Made by a program: the position numbers and the translations under genes. DNA of 64,000 nucleotides, taken from positions 45,918 to 109,917 of the forward strand of contig JAEYPP010000018.1 of the NCBI GenBank assembly GCA_023410575.1, read 5' to 3'. This document shows, piece by piece, positions 35,677 through 44,321 of this stretch. The notes beneath the pieces are model-generated. The model was not told the DNA's origin and searched no databases. It saw only the letters and a list, made by a program, of their open reading frames with translations. Numbering within the stretch: position 1 is the stretch's first letter; each line of letters opens with the position of its first letter. The DNA comes from Bacillota bacterium (GTDB lineage: Bacteria > Bacillota > Clostridia > Lachnospirales > Lachnospiraceae).

Positions 35677-37020
35677 CTAATTTGACTTGTTCTTGAACTG
35701 TTTTAGTCTCCTTAATTCAACACCGATACACACTACTGCAACAATGGAAGCTAATGCGTCAGAAACAGCATTACTAATATACACACCATTTACACCATAT
35801 GGTGATAAAATTATAATTGCTGGAACAATAAAAATACCATATCGTAAAAAGGATAAGATGCTACTTTTCTTTGCATACCCAACTGCTTGAAAATATTGCG
35901 AGCTTACTGTCTGCAATCCAACGAGTGGCAACATCATAAGATAAATTCGAATGCTTTTTGATGTACTCAAAATCAATGGTGCTTCATCTGTAAACAATGA
36001 AACTAAAAGTTGTGGAGCTACTTGAATGACCATGAATAATAGCATAGATAGGCCAAAAGCATATAGTAATGCAAGCTTTAAAGATTTTTGTATACGGTCA
36101 TAGTTCTTAGCACCCCAATTGTAACCACAAATTGTATTATTACCTTGTACAATACCAAAAACAACCATATGATAAAAACTAAAAATACTAGACATAATCG
36201 TAACCGAAGCAATATCCGAATCTGTTCCTAGTCGAAGCAAATTGTAGTTTATGAATACATTGACTGCAGTCGCCAATAGCTGAACTAAGAAGGAAGGAAG
36301 TCCCATTTTTATCCCCAACATCGTTAATTCACTTGCATTTTCCACCTTTTTTCGCTTTAAATTGATTAGAAAATCAGTTCGCCTTTTAAATGCCCAAACG
36401 ACATAAACAGTTAGTACTGTCTGAGAAATAACGGTCGCTAATGCAGCTCCTGCAATACCAAGTCGAAATGTAAAGATAAAAATAGGATCTAGTACAATAT
36501 TTAAGATTGAAGTCACAATAATAATATTCATTGATGTCTTTGCTTGACCAATGGCTCGTAATGAATTATTCAAGCAATAACCTGGAATACCAGTAATCGA
36601 GCCTAATATAATAATCACGATGTAGATTTTGGCATAGGGCATAACAGAATCCGAAATTGAAAGCAAACCTAGTATCTGGTCTAAAAAAATAATAAATATG
36701 ATTGCAAATCCGATTAAAAACAAAATAATATATTTGTATGCCAAATATAAAATAGACTCCGCTTCTTCTTTTTTGCCCTCTCCTAATTTTATTGACACCA
36801 ACGCAGAAGAACCAATTCCGATTAGTAAGATAAATGCCATCTGTAAAACTTGTACTGGCATTGTTATCCCTACTGCGGTTAACGCATCCGAGTTTATCTT
36901 CCCCACAAAGATGCGGTCTACAATATTAAAAATCGCGCTACTTAACATACCTAGTATTGCTGGTATACTCAGTTGCCATAACAGTCGATTAATGTTCTTA
37001 GAGTCCAAATTGTGTTTCAT
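35677..37020 (-). CDS. MATE-family efflux protein
   Basis: Twelve-helix, cation-driven exporter of drugs or other small compounds. About 447 residues with family motifs: LLWQLSIPAILGMLSSAIFNIVDRIFVG at the start, the GSSALVSIKLGEGKKEEAE loop, and its counterpart in the second half (QGNNTICGYNWGAKNYDRIQ). I chose the ATG at 37020, seven bases after GAGGAG, over an in-frame ATG at 37035 that contains that site. It overlaps the end of the dihydrouridine synthase gene by 23 bases, so the two form an operon. Confidence 0.92.
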   Translation of the reverse strand: MKHNLDSKNINRLLWQLSIPAILGMLSSAIFNIVDRIFVGKINSDALTAVGITMPVQVLQMAFILLIGIGSSALVSIKLGEGKKEEAESILYLAYKYIILFLIGFAIIFIIFLDQILGLLSISDSVMPYAKIYIVIIILGSITGIPGYCLNNSLRAIGQAKTSMNIIIVTSILNIVLDPIFIFTFRLGIAGAALATVISQTVLTVYVVWAFKRRTDFLINLKRKKVENASELTMLGIKMGLPSFLVQLLATAVNVFINYNLLRLGTDSDIASVTIMSSIFSFYHMVVFGIVQGNNTICGYNWGAKNYDRIQKSLKLALLYAFGLSMLLFMVIQVAPQLLVSLFTDEAPLILSTSKSIRIYLMMLPLVGLQTVSSQYFQAVGYAKKSSILSFLRYGIFIVPAIIILSPYGVNGVYISNAVSDALASIVAVVCIGVELRRLKQFKNKSN

Positions 37021-37954
37021 CCATAATCTCCTCATATCGGAATAAATCTTCTACGATTTTTTCGTAATCTTTCAATTTATCAGTCTTCATAATTTTCTTC
37101 TGATATTGCTCATAATTAGAAAAAAGCGAGCTCATATATAACCAGATCTCCCTCATCTTAAAAATAACATTTTTGTCACCAAAAAGAATATTTTGATAAT
37201 CATGATAAATTCTATCATGGAATTGTTTAAGCACCTTTTTATTAAGAATCTCTCCCTTTGTTATTGATCGTACTAGATTAGGATTTCGAATCAAACCACG
37301 CCCAAGCATTAGAGTTGTAAGCATTGGATAATCTTTTTGCATTCTAATACAATCACTAGTCTGAGTTAAATCACCATTATAGCAAACAGGATTTTTACTC
37401 TCTCTTAATGCCTTAAAAAACACCGTTAGATTTGGTTGATTCTTATAAAAGTCAGTCTGAATGCGTGGGTGAATCGTTAGCTCTTCAATAGGATATTTAT
37501 TAAAAATAGTAAGTAATTGTTCAAACTCTTCTGGGCTATCTTTTCCAATCCGAGTCTTAATAGAAATTTTAGTATTAACATATGTGAAAATCTCTTCAAG
37601 AAAACAATCGAGTTTTTCTGGTTCAGCCAAAAAACCTGAACCTTTACGCTTTGCTACTACCGTCCCTGAAGGACATCCCAAATTAAGATTAATCTCTTTA
37701 TACCCATAATTACTTATTTCCTTCACTGTTTCAATAAAGTCTCTTGCATGATTAGAAAGAAGTTGAGGTACTAAGGGAATCCCTTTATTATGTTCTGGTA
37801 ATATATCATTAATTTCACGTGATTTAAATTTCAAGTTCTTATTTGTTGCAATAAAAGGTGTATAATATTTATCTAAACCCGAAAAAAACTCGTGATGTGC
37901 ATTTCGATATATATAACCTGTTACACCTTCCATTGGTGCAAAATAGTATTTCAT
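36998..37954 (-). CDS. dus: tRNA-dihydrouridine synthase
   Basis: FMN enzyme that reduces uridines in tRNA. The 318 residues form a TIM barrel with KYYFAPMEGVTGYIYRNAHH at the start, the catalytic loop INLNLGCPSGTVVAKRKGSG with Cys94, and FMN sites GDLTQTSD and MLGRGLIRNPNL. The ATG at 37954 has GGAGGGCAAT before it; an upstream TTG is in frame but lacks a site. Which uridine it modifies is unclear. Overlaps the MATE gene downstream. Confidence 0.93.
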   Translation of the reverse strand: MKYYFAPMEGVTGYIYRNAHHEFFSGLDKYYTPFIATNKNLKFKSREINDILPEHNKGIPLVPQLLSNHARDFIETVKEISNYGYKEINLNLGCPSGTVVAKRKGSGFLAEPEKLDCFLEEIFTYVNTKISIKTRIGKDSPEEFEQLLTIFNKYPIEELTIHPRIQTDFYKNQPNLTVFFKALRESKNPVCYNGDLTQTSDCIRMQKDYPMLTTLMLGRGLIRNPNLVRSITKGEILNKKVLKQFHDRIYHDYQNILFGDKNVIFKMREIWLYMSSLFSNYEQYQKKIMKTDKLKDYEKIVEDLFRYEEIMDETQFGL

Positions 37955-37991
37955 ATTGCCCTCCAATTTTATTTGAACCTATTATACCATA

Positions 37992-38032
37992 TTATTTCAC
38001 AGGGAAGTTCAAAGAACTTTTCTATGAAATAA
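37992..38032. repeat. Palindrome of the GGAAATTC-AGAG family (diverged)
   Basis: TTATTTCAcAGggAAGTTC with AAA loop and the complementary arm; the core is AAGTTC-AAA-GAACTT. It ends against the T-tract of the 72-bp palindrome terminator, like its relatives. Confidence 0.65.
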
Positions 38033-38035
38033 AAA

Positions 38036-38107
38036 AGGCTGTTGTAAAGTAGAATTATGTAAGTGAATACGCGTATTCACTTACATAATTCTACTTTACA
38101 ACAGCCT
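38036..38107 (-). terminator. 72-bp perfect palindrome, terminator of the HEAT-repeat gene
   Basis: The two 36-base arms are exact complements with no spacer (centre between 38071 and 38072, ATACGCGTAT). It follows the HEAT-repeat gene and leads into TTTTTT on the minus strand, so it can terminate transcription. The stem is far longer than an ordinary terminator. Confidence 0.85.
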
Positions 38108-38120
38108 AATAATATGTACA

Positions 38121-38456
38121 TTATCTTCTTAATTTCATATTGAGGATTGCGGCTTTTGCCACCTCTTTTACATCCTCTAATTTTTCTTTTACTAACAAAT
38201 GCTGTAAAAATGTTTTTGCATATTCTGTATTACCACTAGCGAATGCAACAATAGCGACTTTACGTACCTCTGGGTCCTTATCTTCGATTAATTTACTAAG
38301 TATATTCACAGAAGTCTCATCTTGTATTTTACCTAATGCATTAATAGCGGCTTTAACAACTTCAAAATCCTTGTCATGTATGTACTTTTCAATTTTATCA
38401 GATTTTCTCTTTTCAGTTAACTTTTCAATTTTAGTAATATCTCTTTCTTCACCCAT
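38121..38456 (-). CDS. Small HEAT-repeat protein
   Basis: 111 residues with at least two HEAT-like helical repeats: FEVVKAAINALGKIQDETSVNILSKLI and PEVRKVAIVAFASGNTEYAKTFLQHLL, the second followed by a partial third. Such domains bind proteins or, in some families, tetrapyrrole lyase substrates. No catalytic residue is evident. The ATG at 38456 has GAAGGAG eight bases upstream; the frame is open further but reads poorly. Single gene ending in the 72-bp palindrome. Confidence 0.8.
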   Translation of the reverse strand: MGEERDITKIEKLTEKRKSDKIEKYIHDKDFEVVKAAINALGKIQDETSVNILSKLIEDKDPEVRKVAIVAFASGNTEYAKTFLQHLLVKEKLEDVKEVAKAAILNMKLRR

Positions 38457-38718
38457 GCTTGTTACTCCTTCTATTCTTGTATTAAGTGCAAGTCTACAAA
38501 TGATAATCAGATTATTTCTTAAAAGAATTGTACCACTTTTTTCCCAAAATAACAAGTGAAATCAGAATAATGCATAAAATTATGATTGTTTAGTTCCTTT
38601 TCTTGAAGCAAAAACCCAATTAATGTTATATTATGGGGAATTTTTCATTTTTTATATCCTTGGTGGTTATTTTCTTCGACTCATAATCTAACCATAACCA
38701 CCAAGAATATTCCCTATG

Positions 38719-40635
38719 TTATACTAAAATTTGTATTGGTAACGCTCCCATTACATTTTTCTCCCAAGGGGTATTCTGTACTGAGGCTAGTATTACAATC
38801 CTTCCTTTGTCTTCTTCGGTACGAATTAATCTTCCACATCCTTGTTTTAATTTCAATCCCATCTCAGGATAGTCAACTGTAGTCATAGAATCTAACCCCA
38901 GCTCATTTGCCTCTTTTCGTTGCACCTCTATCAATGGATCAAGCGTTGGAAAAGGAAGTTCCCAGATAATCAACAGATTGAGTGAATCACCTGGTACATC
39001 AATCCCCTCCCAATAATTCGCCCCAATCAGGACTGTTGTTTCCTCTTCTCTAAATTTACGTGCAAGATATCCACGATCTCCTAAATCTTCCCATAATATA
39101 TCAAAATCAAATCTCTTAGCTGATAATTTTTTTCGAATTTTCTTAACCTCTACAAGAGAATTGGTAAGGACAAGTGCTCTTCCACCATTTTTAACTAGTA
39201 GTTCCGCTATTAATTCAAGTTTTTGCTCGAATTGATTATTTTCGTTATTCTCCAATTTAGGTATTGTAATCGTAATCTGCTCTTCTAAATCAAATGGACT
39301 ACCAACTGTAGATTTCGATGGATTTCTTACCCCTATCATACGATTAAAATATTCAAAATTCCCATCGTTGCTTAGTGTCGCGGAGGTAAAAATGGTTGGG
39401 ATATTCTTGTGATATAGCTGTTTGTCAAGCATATCATGAATATTTCTTGGAACCACCCAAAAACTTTTATCTCCTTGATCAACCCAACAAATTGTTTCTG
39501 AGTTATTACAGAATCGACTCAATGCCATAATCGCTCTTTCCACTTGCCCCTCATAGGCTTGCATCAAACTTGTTGGTATAGAACCTATATACAATTCTTG
39601 TTCAATTTGCATTTCAAGTAGGATTTGCTCTAGAACTTTACGAAAAGTCAATGCAGTCTTAAGTAGCTGATTGCTAATGCGAATTGATTTTCGCACAGAA
39701 CTAATATCCTCGACAATCGATTGATATAACTCATTAAAGAAAGCATTGTTTGCCTGTGCTAATTGCATTGTAACAGTCGCCAGTGAATTTCTTGCACCTT
39801 GAATCTCCTCAAAAGCGTTAATCATATCCTCCATTTCTTCTTTACTTATTTGATTTCCTGCCTGAAGTGTAGCTGGAAGCATGATCTTATGCCCTTCATC
39901 AAAGATTACAGCACAATAGTTTGGAAGAATCGGTAGTTTACCATCCGCAAGCCGTTCTTGCCTTGTCCATAAGTCAAAGAAGAACGTCTCATGATCTACG
40001 ATTAATAAGTCTGTTGCCTCTCTATAATACTGTCTGGCTTTAACAAGTTTACAATATCCACGATTAATACATTTGTCACAACCCATTGACTCGTCCCAGG
40101 CGATCTTTTTCCAGTCGCGATCTGATATCGTTGGTATCTCTGAACGTTCTCCTAATTTTGTTTGCTTAATCCATGCGCTAAGTTCCTCTGAGAGTGTTCC
40201 TTCTTCTTGTAGTTCCTCTACTTTTACATCACATATATAGTTTCTTGAATCCTTTGCCATACGAGCATCTACCTGTAATCCCAATAGCCTAGACAAAGTA
40301 TAAATATCTCCTTCACTCGCAAGTTGTTCTTGCAGGGCTGAAGTTGCACATGCTATTACAACAGGTTTGCCATGAAGTCTTGCGTACGGAATTGCTGATA
40401 ACAAATATGCAATTGTCTTACCAGTTCCTAATCCAGCTTCTGCTAGATGAATTTTTCTATCACACATTGCATCTGCTATCTGAAAAGCTGTATATATTTG
40501 TTCATCTCGTACTTCATACCCATGTTCAGGTAGAAAATCATACAAGATATCACCAATCCAATCCACTAATTTCGTTTTAAATTCACTAACATTCTTATAT
40601 TCAAAAGGTTCCTTTATTCTAGCGCACATGCCCAT
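38719..40635 (-). CDS. DinG/XPD-like iron-sulfur DNA helicase
   Basis: Superfamily 2 helicase that unwinds DNA 5'-3', probably at stalled forks or R-loops. 638 residues: Walker A AEAGLGTGKT (65-74); four cysteines spaced for an Fe-S cluster (Cys135, Cys186, Cys189, Cys195); DEGH box at 246-249; motifs V-VI including VLIGANYWEGIDVPGDSL and LKQGCGRLIRTEEDKGR. No exonuclease domain is present. Single gene with its own promoter, which contains a palindromic operator. Confidence 0.92.
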   Translation of the reverse strand: MGMCARIKEPFEYKNVSEFKTKLVDWIGDILYDFLPEHGYEVRDEQIYTAFQIADAMCDRKIHLAEAGLGTGKTIAYLLSAIPYARLHGKPVVIACATSALQEQLASEGDIYTLSRLLGLQVDARMAKDSRNYICDVKVEELQEEGTLSEELSAWIKQTKLGERSEIPTISDRDWKKIAWDESMGCDKCINRGYCKLVKARQYYREATDLLIVDHETFFFDLWTRQERLADGKLPILPNYCAVIFDEGHKIMLPATLQAGNQISKEEMEDMINAFEEIQGARNSLATVTMQLAQANNAFFNELYQSIVEDISSVRKSIRISNQLLKTALTFRKVLEQILLEMQIEQELYIGSIPTSLMQAYEGQVERAIMALSRFCNNSETICWVDQGDKSFWVVPRNIHDMLDKQLYHKNIPTIFTSATLSNDGNFEYFNRMIGVRNPSKSTVGSPFDLEEQITITIPKLENNENNQFEQKLELIAELLVKNGGRALVLTNSLVEVKKIRKKLSAKRFDFDILWEDLGDRGYLARKFREEETTVLIGANYWEGIDVPGDSLNLLIIWELPFPTLDPLIEVQRKEANELGLDSMTTVDYPEMGLKLKQGCGRLIRTEEDKGRIVILASVQNTPWEKNVMGALPIQILV

Positions 40636-40734
40636 ATTCTCCTATATAACTCATTATCTCACCACAGTCCTCAACTAGAGTAGCTTACTCCCACACTTAC
40701 GATCAACAACTAGTATCAAAGATTTATTCGATTC

Positions 40735-40763
40735 ATTGTAACAAAATGTTACAATAGATTCAA
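40735..40763 (-). promoter_or_regulatory. Promoter and operator of the helicase gene
   Basis: TTGAAT (40758-40763), 17-base spacer, TACAAT (40735-40740). The palindrome ATTGTAACA-AAA-TGTTACAAT (40735-40755) covers the spacer and -10, so a repressor is likely. It does not match the known clostridial LexA box. Nothing else is recognisable in this 304-base gap. Confidence 0.7.
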
Positions 40764-40939
40764 TCTAACAATTTTTCCACTGTTCCTTCATTTTCGCTGT
40801 TTAACGCAAAATAATACCCCAGCTTTGAGAGGCACCAAAAAAGTTAGACTTTTCGGACTCTTCCAAACCAGGGCAAATGCTTTATTTCATAGTCACAAAA
40901 TCAATAATGCTTACCAAAGATTTTAAGCGCTAATCTAAA

Positions 40940-41572
40940 TTATGAAACCTTGTTAAGAATTTTCCTATTTATTTTACGAAATGTTCCAAGGAAGAAAAAG
41001 AAGATAGCACCTCCAATATATTCAATCAATTGCATCATTATCTCAAATTCATAAAATGTTTCAAGCCATGAAATCTTACGCGCTATCATATTCGTAAGTG
41101 TGGAACCGATAATTGCTAGTAAAAATAAGATACTAATTAGATATAAACGATTTATTTTCGTTTTAACACCTAATAAAATAACCCCCCATACAATCACAAG
41201 CCAAATTGCACTTATTGGTAATGCATATTCAACAAATCTATTTTGTGATGGACTTAGATAAAAGTAATCGATGATTGTTTCCAATCCAAATAAATAAGGG
41301 ATGAGTAAAACACTGTAAACCCCAAGTGTTTTGATATACTTATTCTTTTTGCATATAAAGAATGTGGTTAAACCTGAAAAAAAGTATAGAATACTAATAC
41401 CTACAATTAGCGACCACGTTAATTTTCTATTGATTGAAATATCTACAATGATGGGTACGAGGATTCCTATCATCCCAAGAGAGAGAACTGTTTCTTTTAT
41501 AATAAGATTAAACTTCTTTGTTGTAACATTTACCTCATTTTTATCAATTTGCTTATCCGTTGACTCTAGCAT
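40940..41572 (-). CDS. Six-helix membrane protein, relative of the anti-sigma membrane domain
   Basis: 210 residues with six hydrophobic helices. The first part (VLSLGMIGILVPIIVDISI to PYLFGLETIIDYF) aligns well with the membrane part of the upstream anti-sigma factor, so the two share a duplicated module. It lacks the zinc finger. Third gene of an operon after the sigma and anti-sigma genes, one base from the latter. It may help sense the signal or modulate anti-sigma release; this is inference. Confidence 0.75.
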   Translation of the reverse strand: MLESTDKQIDKNEVNVTTKKFNLIIKETVLSLGMIGILVPIIVDISINRKLTWSLIVGISILYFFSGLTTFFICKKNKYIKTLGVYSVLLIPYLFGLETIIDYFYLSPSQNRFVEYALPISAIWLVIVWGVILLGVKTKINRLYLISILFLLAIIGSTLTNMIARKISWLETFYEFEIMMQLIEYIGGAIFFFFLGTFRKINRKILNKVS

Positions 41573-41573
41573 T

Positions 41574-42161
41574 TTACACCTCTTCTTTCTTTACATGCAT
41601 CAATTTTACAACTAAAATAGGACTCCAAATGACTACTAGACAGATCAATACAATTGGTAAGGCTATTTCTTGAAACCAGTTAACTCGATTTTGTAGAAAG
41701 TAATAATTAGTAATCTCTTGTAATCCGAATAAAAATGGAAAAAGAAGAATACTGCCAATTCCCATCGTTCTTAATACCTTGAATTTTTCTGAGACCTTTG
41801 CTGTGACTGTACAGGCAGCAATATAGCCTACAGAAAAATCAACATAAAGAGACCAACTTAATTTGTGTGATACTGCTAAATCGACAATAAAGCACACCAA
41901 TACACTAATAATAGCGATTGCTAGTAAACAACCTTGAATAAAGTAAACTAGTTTTGTTTTATTTAAGAATTTCTTTAATTCCTTCTGAGCAGGTATTTTT
42001 TCCGTATGTATTTCGTAAATCAAATCTTCTCTTTCTCTCGTACATTCTGGACAATCATTCAAATGTTCCTCTATCAACTCATTTGTTTTGTCGCTTGTTA
42101 AATGCTCAAGATAATTAGGCAGTAAGTCTTTAATCACAGCACAATCAATCTTTTGCTCCAT
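41574..42161 (-). CDS. Membrane anti-sigma factor with zinc-finger domain
   Basis: 195 residues. The N-terminal zf-HC2 domain (about 1-45) has CAVIKDLLPNYLEHL and the His-x3-Cys-x2-Cys signature (EEHLNDCPEC), typical of ZAS anti-sigma factors that hold ECF sigma factors inactive. Four C-terminal helices follow. The ATG at 42161 overlaps the sigma stop as TAATG, so I rejected the longer frame that extends 20 codons into the sigma gene. Confidence 0.87.
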   Translation of the reverse strand: MEQKIDCAVIKDLLPNYLEHLTSDKTNELIEEHLNDCPECTREREDLIYEIHTEKIPAQKELKKFLNKTKLVYFIQGCLLAIAIISVLVCFIVDLAVSHKLSWSLYVDFSVGYIAACTVTAKVSEKFKVLRTMGIGSILLFPFLFGLQEITNYYFLQNRVNWFQEIALPIVLICLVVIWSPILVVKLMHVKKEEV

Positions 42162-42649
42162 TATTTTATCCATCCTTTTACAATTTTTTGTTTTCCTCGA
42201 TAAAAAGTTACACGAGCCCAATTCTCAGTTTTTCCAAGTATGTCACCAATCTCTGCAAAACTTAGTTCTCCAGATAAACGCAGATACATGACTTCTCTTG
42301 TGGCCTCATCTAATTGATGCATCATTTTAAACAGTTCAATCTTATCTACATTTTGTAAATACTGTTTTTCCAAATCATCCTTTGATTTTACTTCTGCAAT
42401 TTCATCAATCGATACAAATTCACGTTTCCGTTTTTCTAGTTCCCGATACCATAGACGCTTCCCTATTTGACATAACCAAACTGATATCTTACAATCTCCT
42501 CGAAAATTGCCGATTCCTTTTGTTGCCTGATAAAAAGTCTCCTGTGTTAATTCTTCCGTCAGACTGGCATCATGAGTTAAGCAGAATAAATACTTATAAA
42601 CTGCTGAAACATTCTCTTCATAAATTTGTTCCAGGTTCTGCTTTTCCAA
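42161..42649 (-). CDS. ECF RNA polymerase sigma factor
   Basis: 162 residues with sigma region 2 (YKYLFCLTHDASLTEELTQETFYQATKGIGNFRGDCKISVWLCQIGKRL) and region 4 (MHQLDEATREVMYLRLSGELSFAEIGDILGKTENWARVTFYRGKQKI). It directs transcription of an unidentified envelope-stress regulon that usually includes its own operon. The start is a TTG at 42649, with GGGAGAGG eight bases upstream. Followed by its anti-sigma and a membrane relative. Confidence 0.9.
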   Translation of the reverse strand: MEKQNLEQIYEENVSAVYKYLFCLTHDASLTEELTQETFYQATKGIGNFRGDCKISVWLCQIGKRLWYRELEKRKREFVSIDEIAEVKSKDDLEKQYLQNVDKIELFKMMHQLDEATREVMYLRLSGELSFAEIGDILGKTENWARVTFYRGKQKIVKGWIK

Positions 42650-42806
42650 AATAAAATCCTCTCCCTACGTTGCGACGCATGTTTTGATATCCAATAGGTA
42701 ATCAATCCAATCCTTTGTCTTAGAGCACGCTTATTTGCTCTTCCTGTATGCTTACCTCTATATGTACAGTTTCTGTTCCATTCGTTACAAAATTATTTAT
42801 TTTTTT

Positions 42807-42835
42807 ATCATACCCCAACAATTTACTACCGTCAA
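42807..42835 (-). promoter_or_regulatory. Promoter of the sigma/anti-sigma operon
   Basis: TTGACG (42830-42835), 17-base spacer, TATGAT (42807-42812). Downstream of it TTTTGTAACG might be a sigma-ECF -35, allowing autoregulation; this part is weak. Otherwise the 357-base gap holds only the deacetylase terminator. Confidence 0.5.
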
Positions 42836-42908
42836 TCAAGTACTCTTTTAATTAAAATTGCTGCGTTAAGAGCAAATCATGAGATATACACACGTGAAAA
42901 ATAGTTAA

Positions 42909-42935
42909 AAGGGCTGCCACAGTGCGACAGCCCTT
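42909..42935 (-). terminator. Terminator of the polysaccharide deacetylase gene
   Basis: AAGGGCTG and CAGCCCTT stem followed by TTTTAACTATTTTT on the minus strand. Confidence 0.75.
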
Positions 42936-43006
42936 GAATATGAAGCTTACAATATAGAAACATATCATAAATCTACTCCATGTTTTTATCCTTATATACG
43001 AAAAAA

Positions 43007-44233
43007 TTACTTCTCTGCTTTAATTAAATCTTCCAATGTCTGAAACGTATATCCCATCTGTTCCCATTTTGTCAGAAGTTCATCTATAATCTCTCCATTA
43101 GTCTGAGACGTATTATGTAAAAGAACAATTGCACCTGGATGAATTCTTTTTGTCAACTTACTGAATGCCTCTTCATGAGAAGGCTGTTGATCCTGATTCC
43201 AATCTACATAAGCAAGACTCCAAAAAAATGTTTGATAACCAAGATCTTTTGCCATAGATAAATTCTGAGTACTGTATTTTCCTTGAGGAGGACGATAATA
43301 CATTGACATATCTTGCCCAGTAATATTCTTAAATAAATCCGAAGTATCCGTCATCTCTTTCACAAATTTCTCTTTACTCGAAATAGAGGACATATCATAA
43401 TGATGGTATGTATGATTTCCGACCGTATTTCCGTCCTCGACCATCCTCTTAACTAAGTCGGGTGCTGTTTCTAAAAAGTGTCCAACCACAAAAAAAGTAG
43501 CTTTTACATTATGCTTTTTAAGTGCATCCAGAATTTTTTCTGTATTCCCATTTTCATACCCGCAATCAAACGTTAAATATATAATCTTCTCTTGTGTGTT
43601 TCCAACATAATAAGCATCATACTTTTTTAATTCTTCTGCAGTTGTATTTCCAGTAGGTTTATTTCCTTCTGTTCCAAAACCTAAGCCCCAATTACCTTCT
43701 TTGTTCTTAATAGCTACTGTATTTTTTGAGTCTGTTTTTTCAACTGAGTCCTTATTTAGCGAATTCTCTTTATCCGAGTCCTTATTTAAGGAATTCTCTT
43801 TGACCGAATCTTCTTTTACTGAATTTTCTTTGGCTGAATCTTCTATGGCTGAATCTTCTTTAACCGTATCCTCCGTCGATTGATCTATTATTGAATCTTC
43901 TGTTGCCGTATTCTCTTTTATCGCATCCTCTATAATCGCATCTTCTTTTATTGAATCTTCTACTATAGAATCCTCTTGGGTTATATTATCAATTATTGAA
44001 TCCTCTTTGATAGAATTATTTATGATCGAATCTTGTATTGCTGTACCTTCTGCCGTAACATCTTCCTTTATAATATTCTCTGATATCGGCACATCCTCTT
44101 TCGAATCGTCTTTCGCTACACTTCCAATGCCCATACCAATAAAAAACATGAATACAAAGAAAAGCAATGTTAGACTAATTTTCTTAAAATCGAATCTTGA
44201 GAGATCTATAACTCTCACTTTTTTCTTTCCCAT
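43007..44233 (-). CDS. Membrane-anchored polysaccharide deacetylase (PdaA-like)
   Basis: About 408 residues: basic N-terminus, one membrane helix (about 20-42), a long extracellular low-complexity linker of KEDSIIED-type pentads (about 55-180), then a NodB deacetylase domain. NodB motifs: TFDCGYENG, HTYHHYD metal histidines, RPPQGKYS, and LLHNTS. WGLGF before the domain and the overall pattern match PdaA, which deacetylates muramic acid during cortex formation. The ATG at 44233 follows AAAGGG; the first in-frame ATG, at 44278, lacks a site. Single gene. Confidence 0.88.
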   Translation of the reverse strand: MGKKKVRVIDLSRFDFKKISLTLLFFVFMFFIGMGIGSVAKDDSKEDVPISENIIKEDVTAEGTAIQDSIINNSIKEDSIIDNITQEDSIVEDSIKEDAIIEDAIKENTATEDSIIDQSTEDTVKEDSAIEDSAKENSVKEDSVKENSLNKDSDKENSLNKDSVEKTDSKNTVAIKNKEGNWGLGFGTEGNKPTGNTTAEELKKYDAYYVGNTQEKIIYLTFDCGYENGNTEKILDALKKHNVKATFFVVGHFLETAPDLVKRMVEDGNTVGNHTYHHYDMSSISSKEKFVKEMTDTSDLFKNITGQDMSMYYRPPQGKYSTQNLSMAKDLGYQTFFWSLAYVDWNQDQQPSHEEAFSKLTKRIHPGAIVLLHNTSQTNGEIIDELLTKWEQMGYTFQTLEDLIKAEK

Positions 44234-44321
44234 AAATATGCCCTTTCTTTTAGCATATTGCTCTTTTGTATATTTCATGAATCTTTGTTATTAATTTGAT
44301 TCATTTTTATCTATCGATGTA

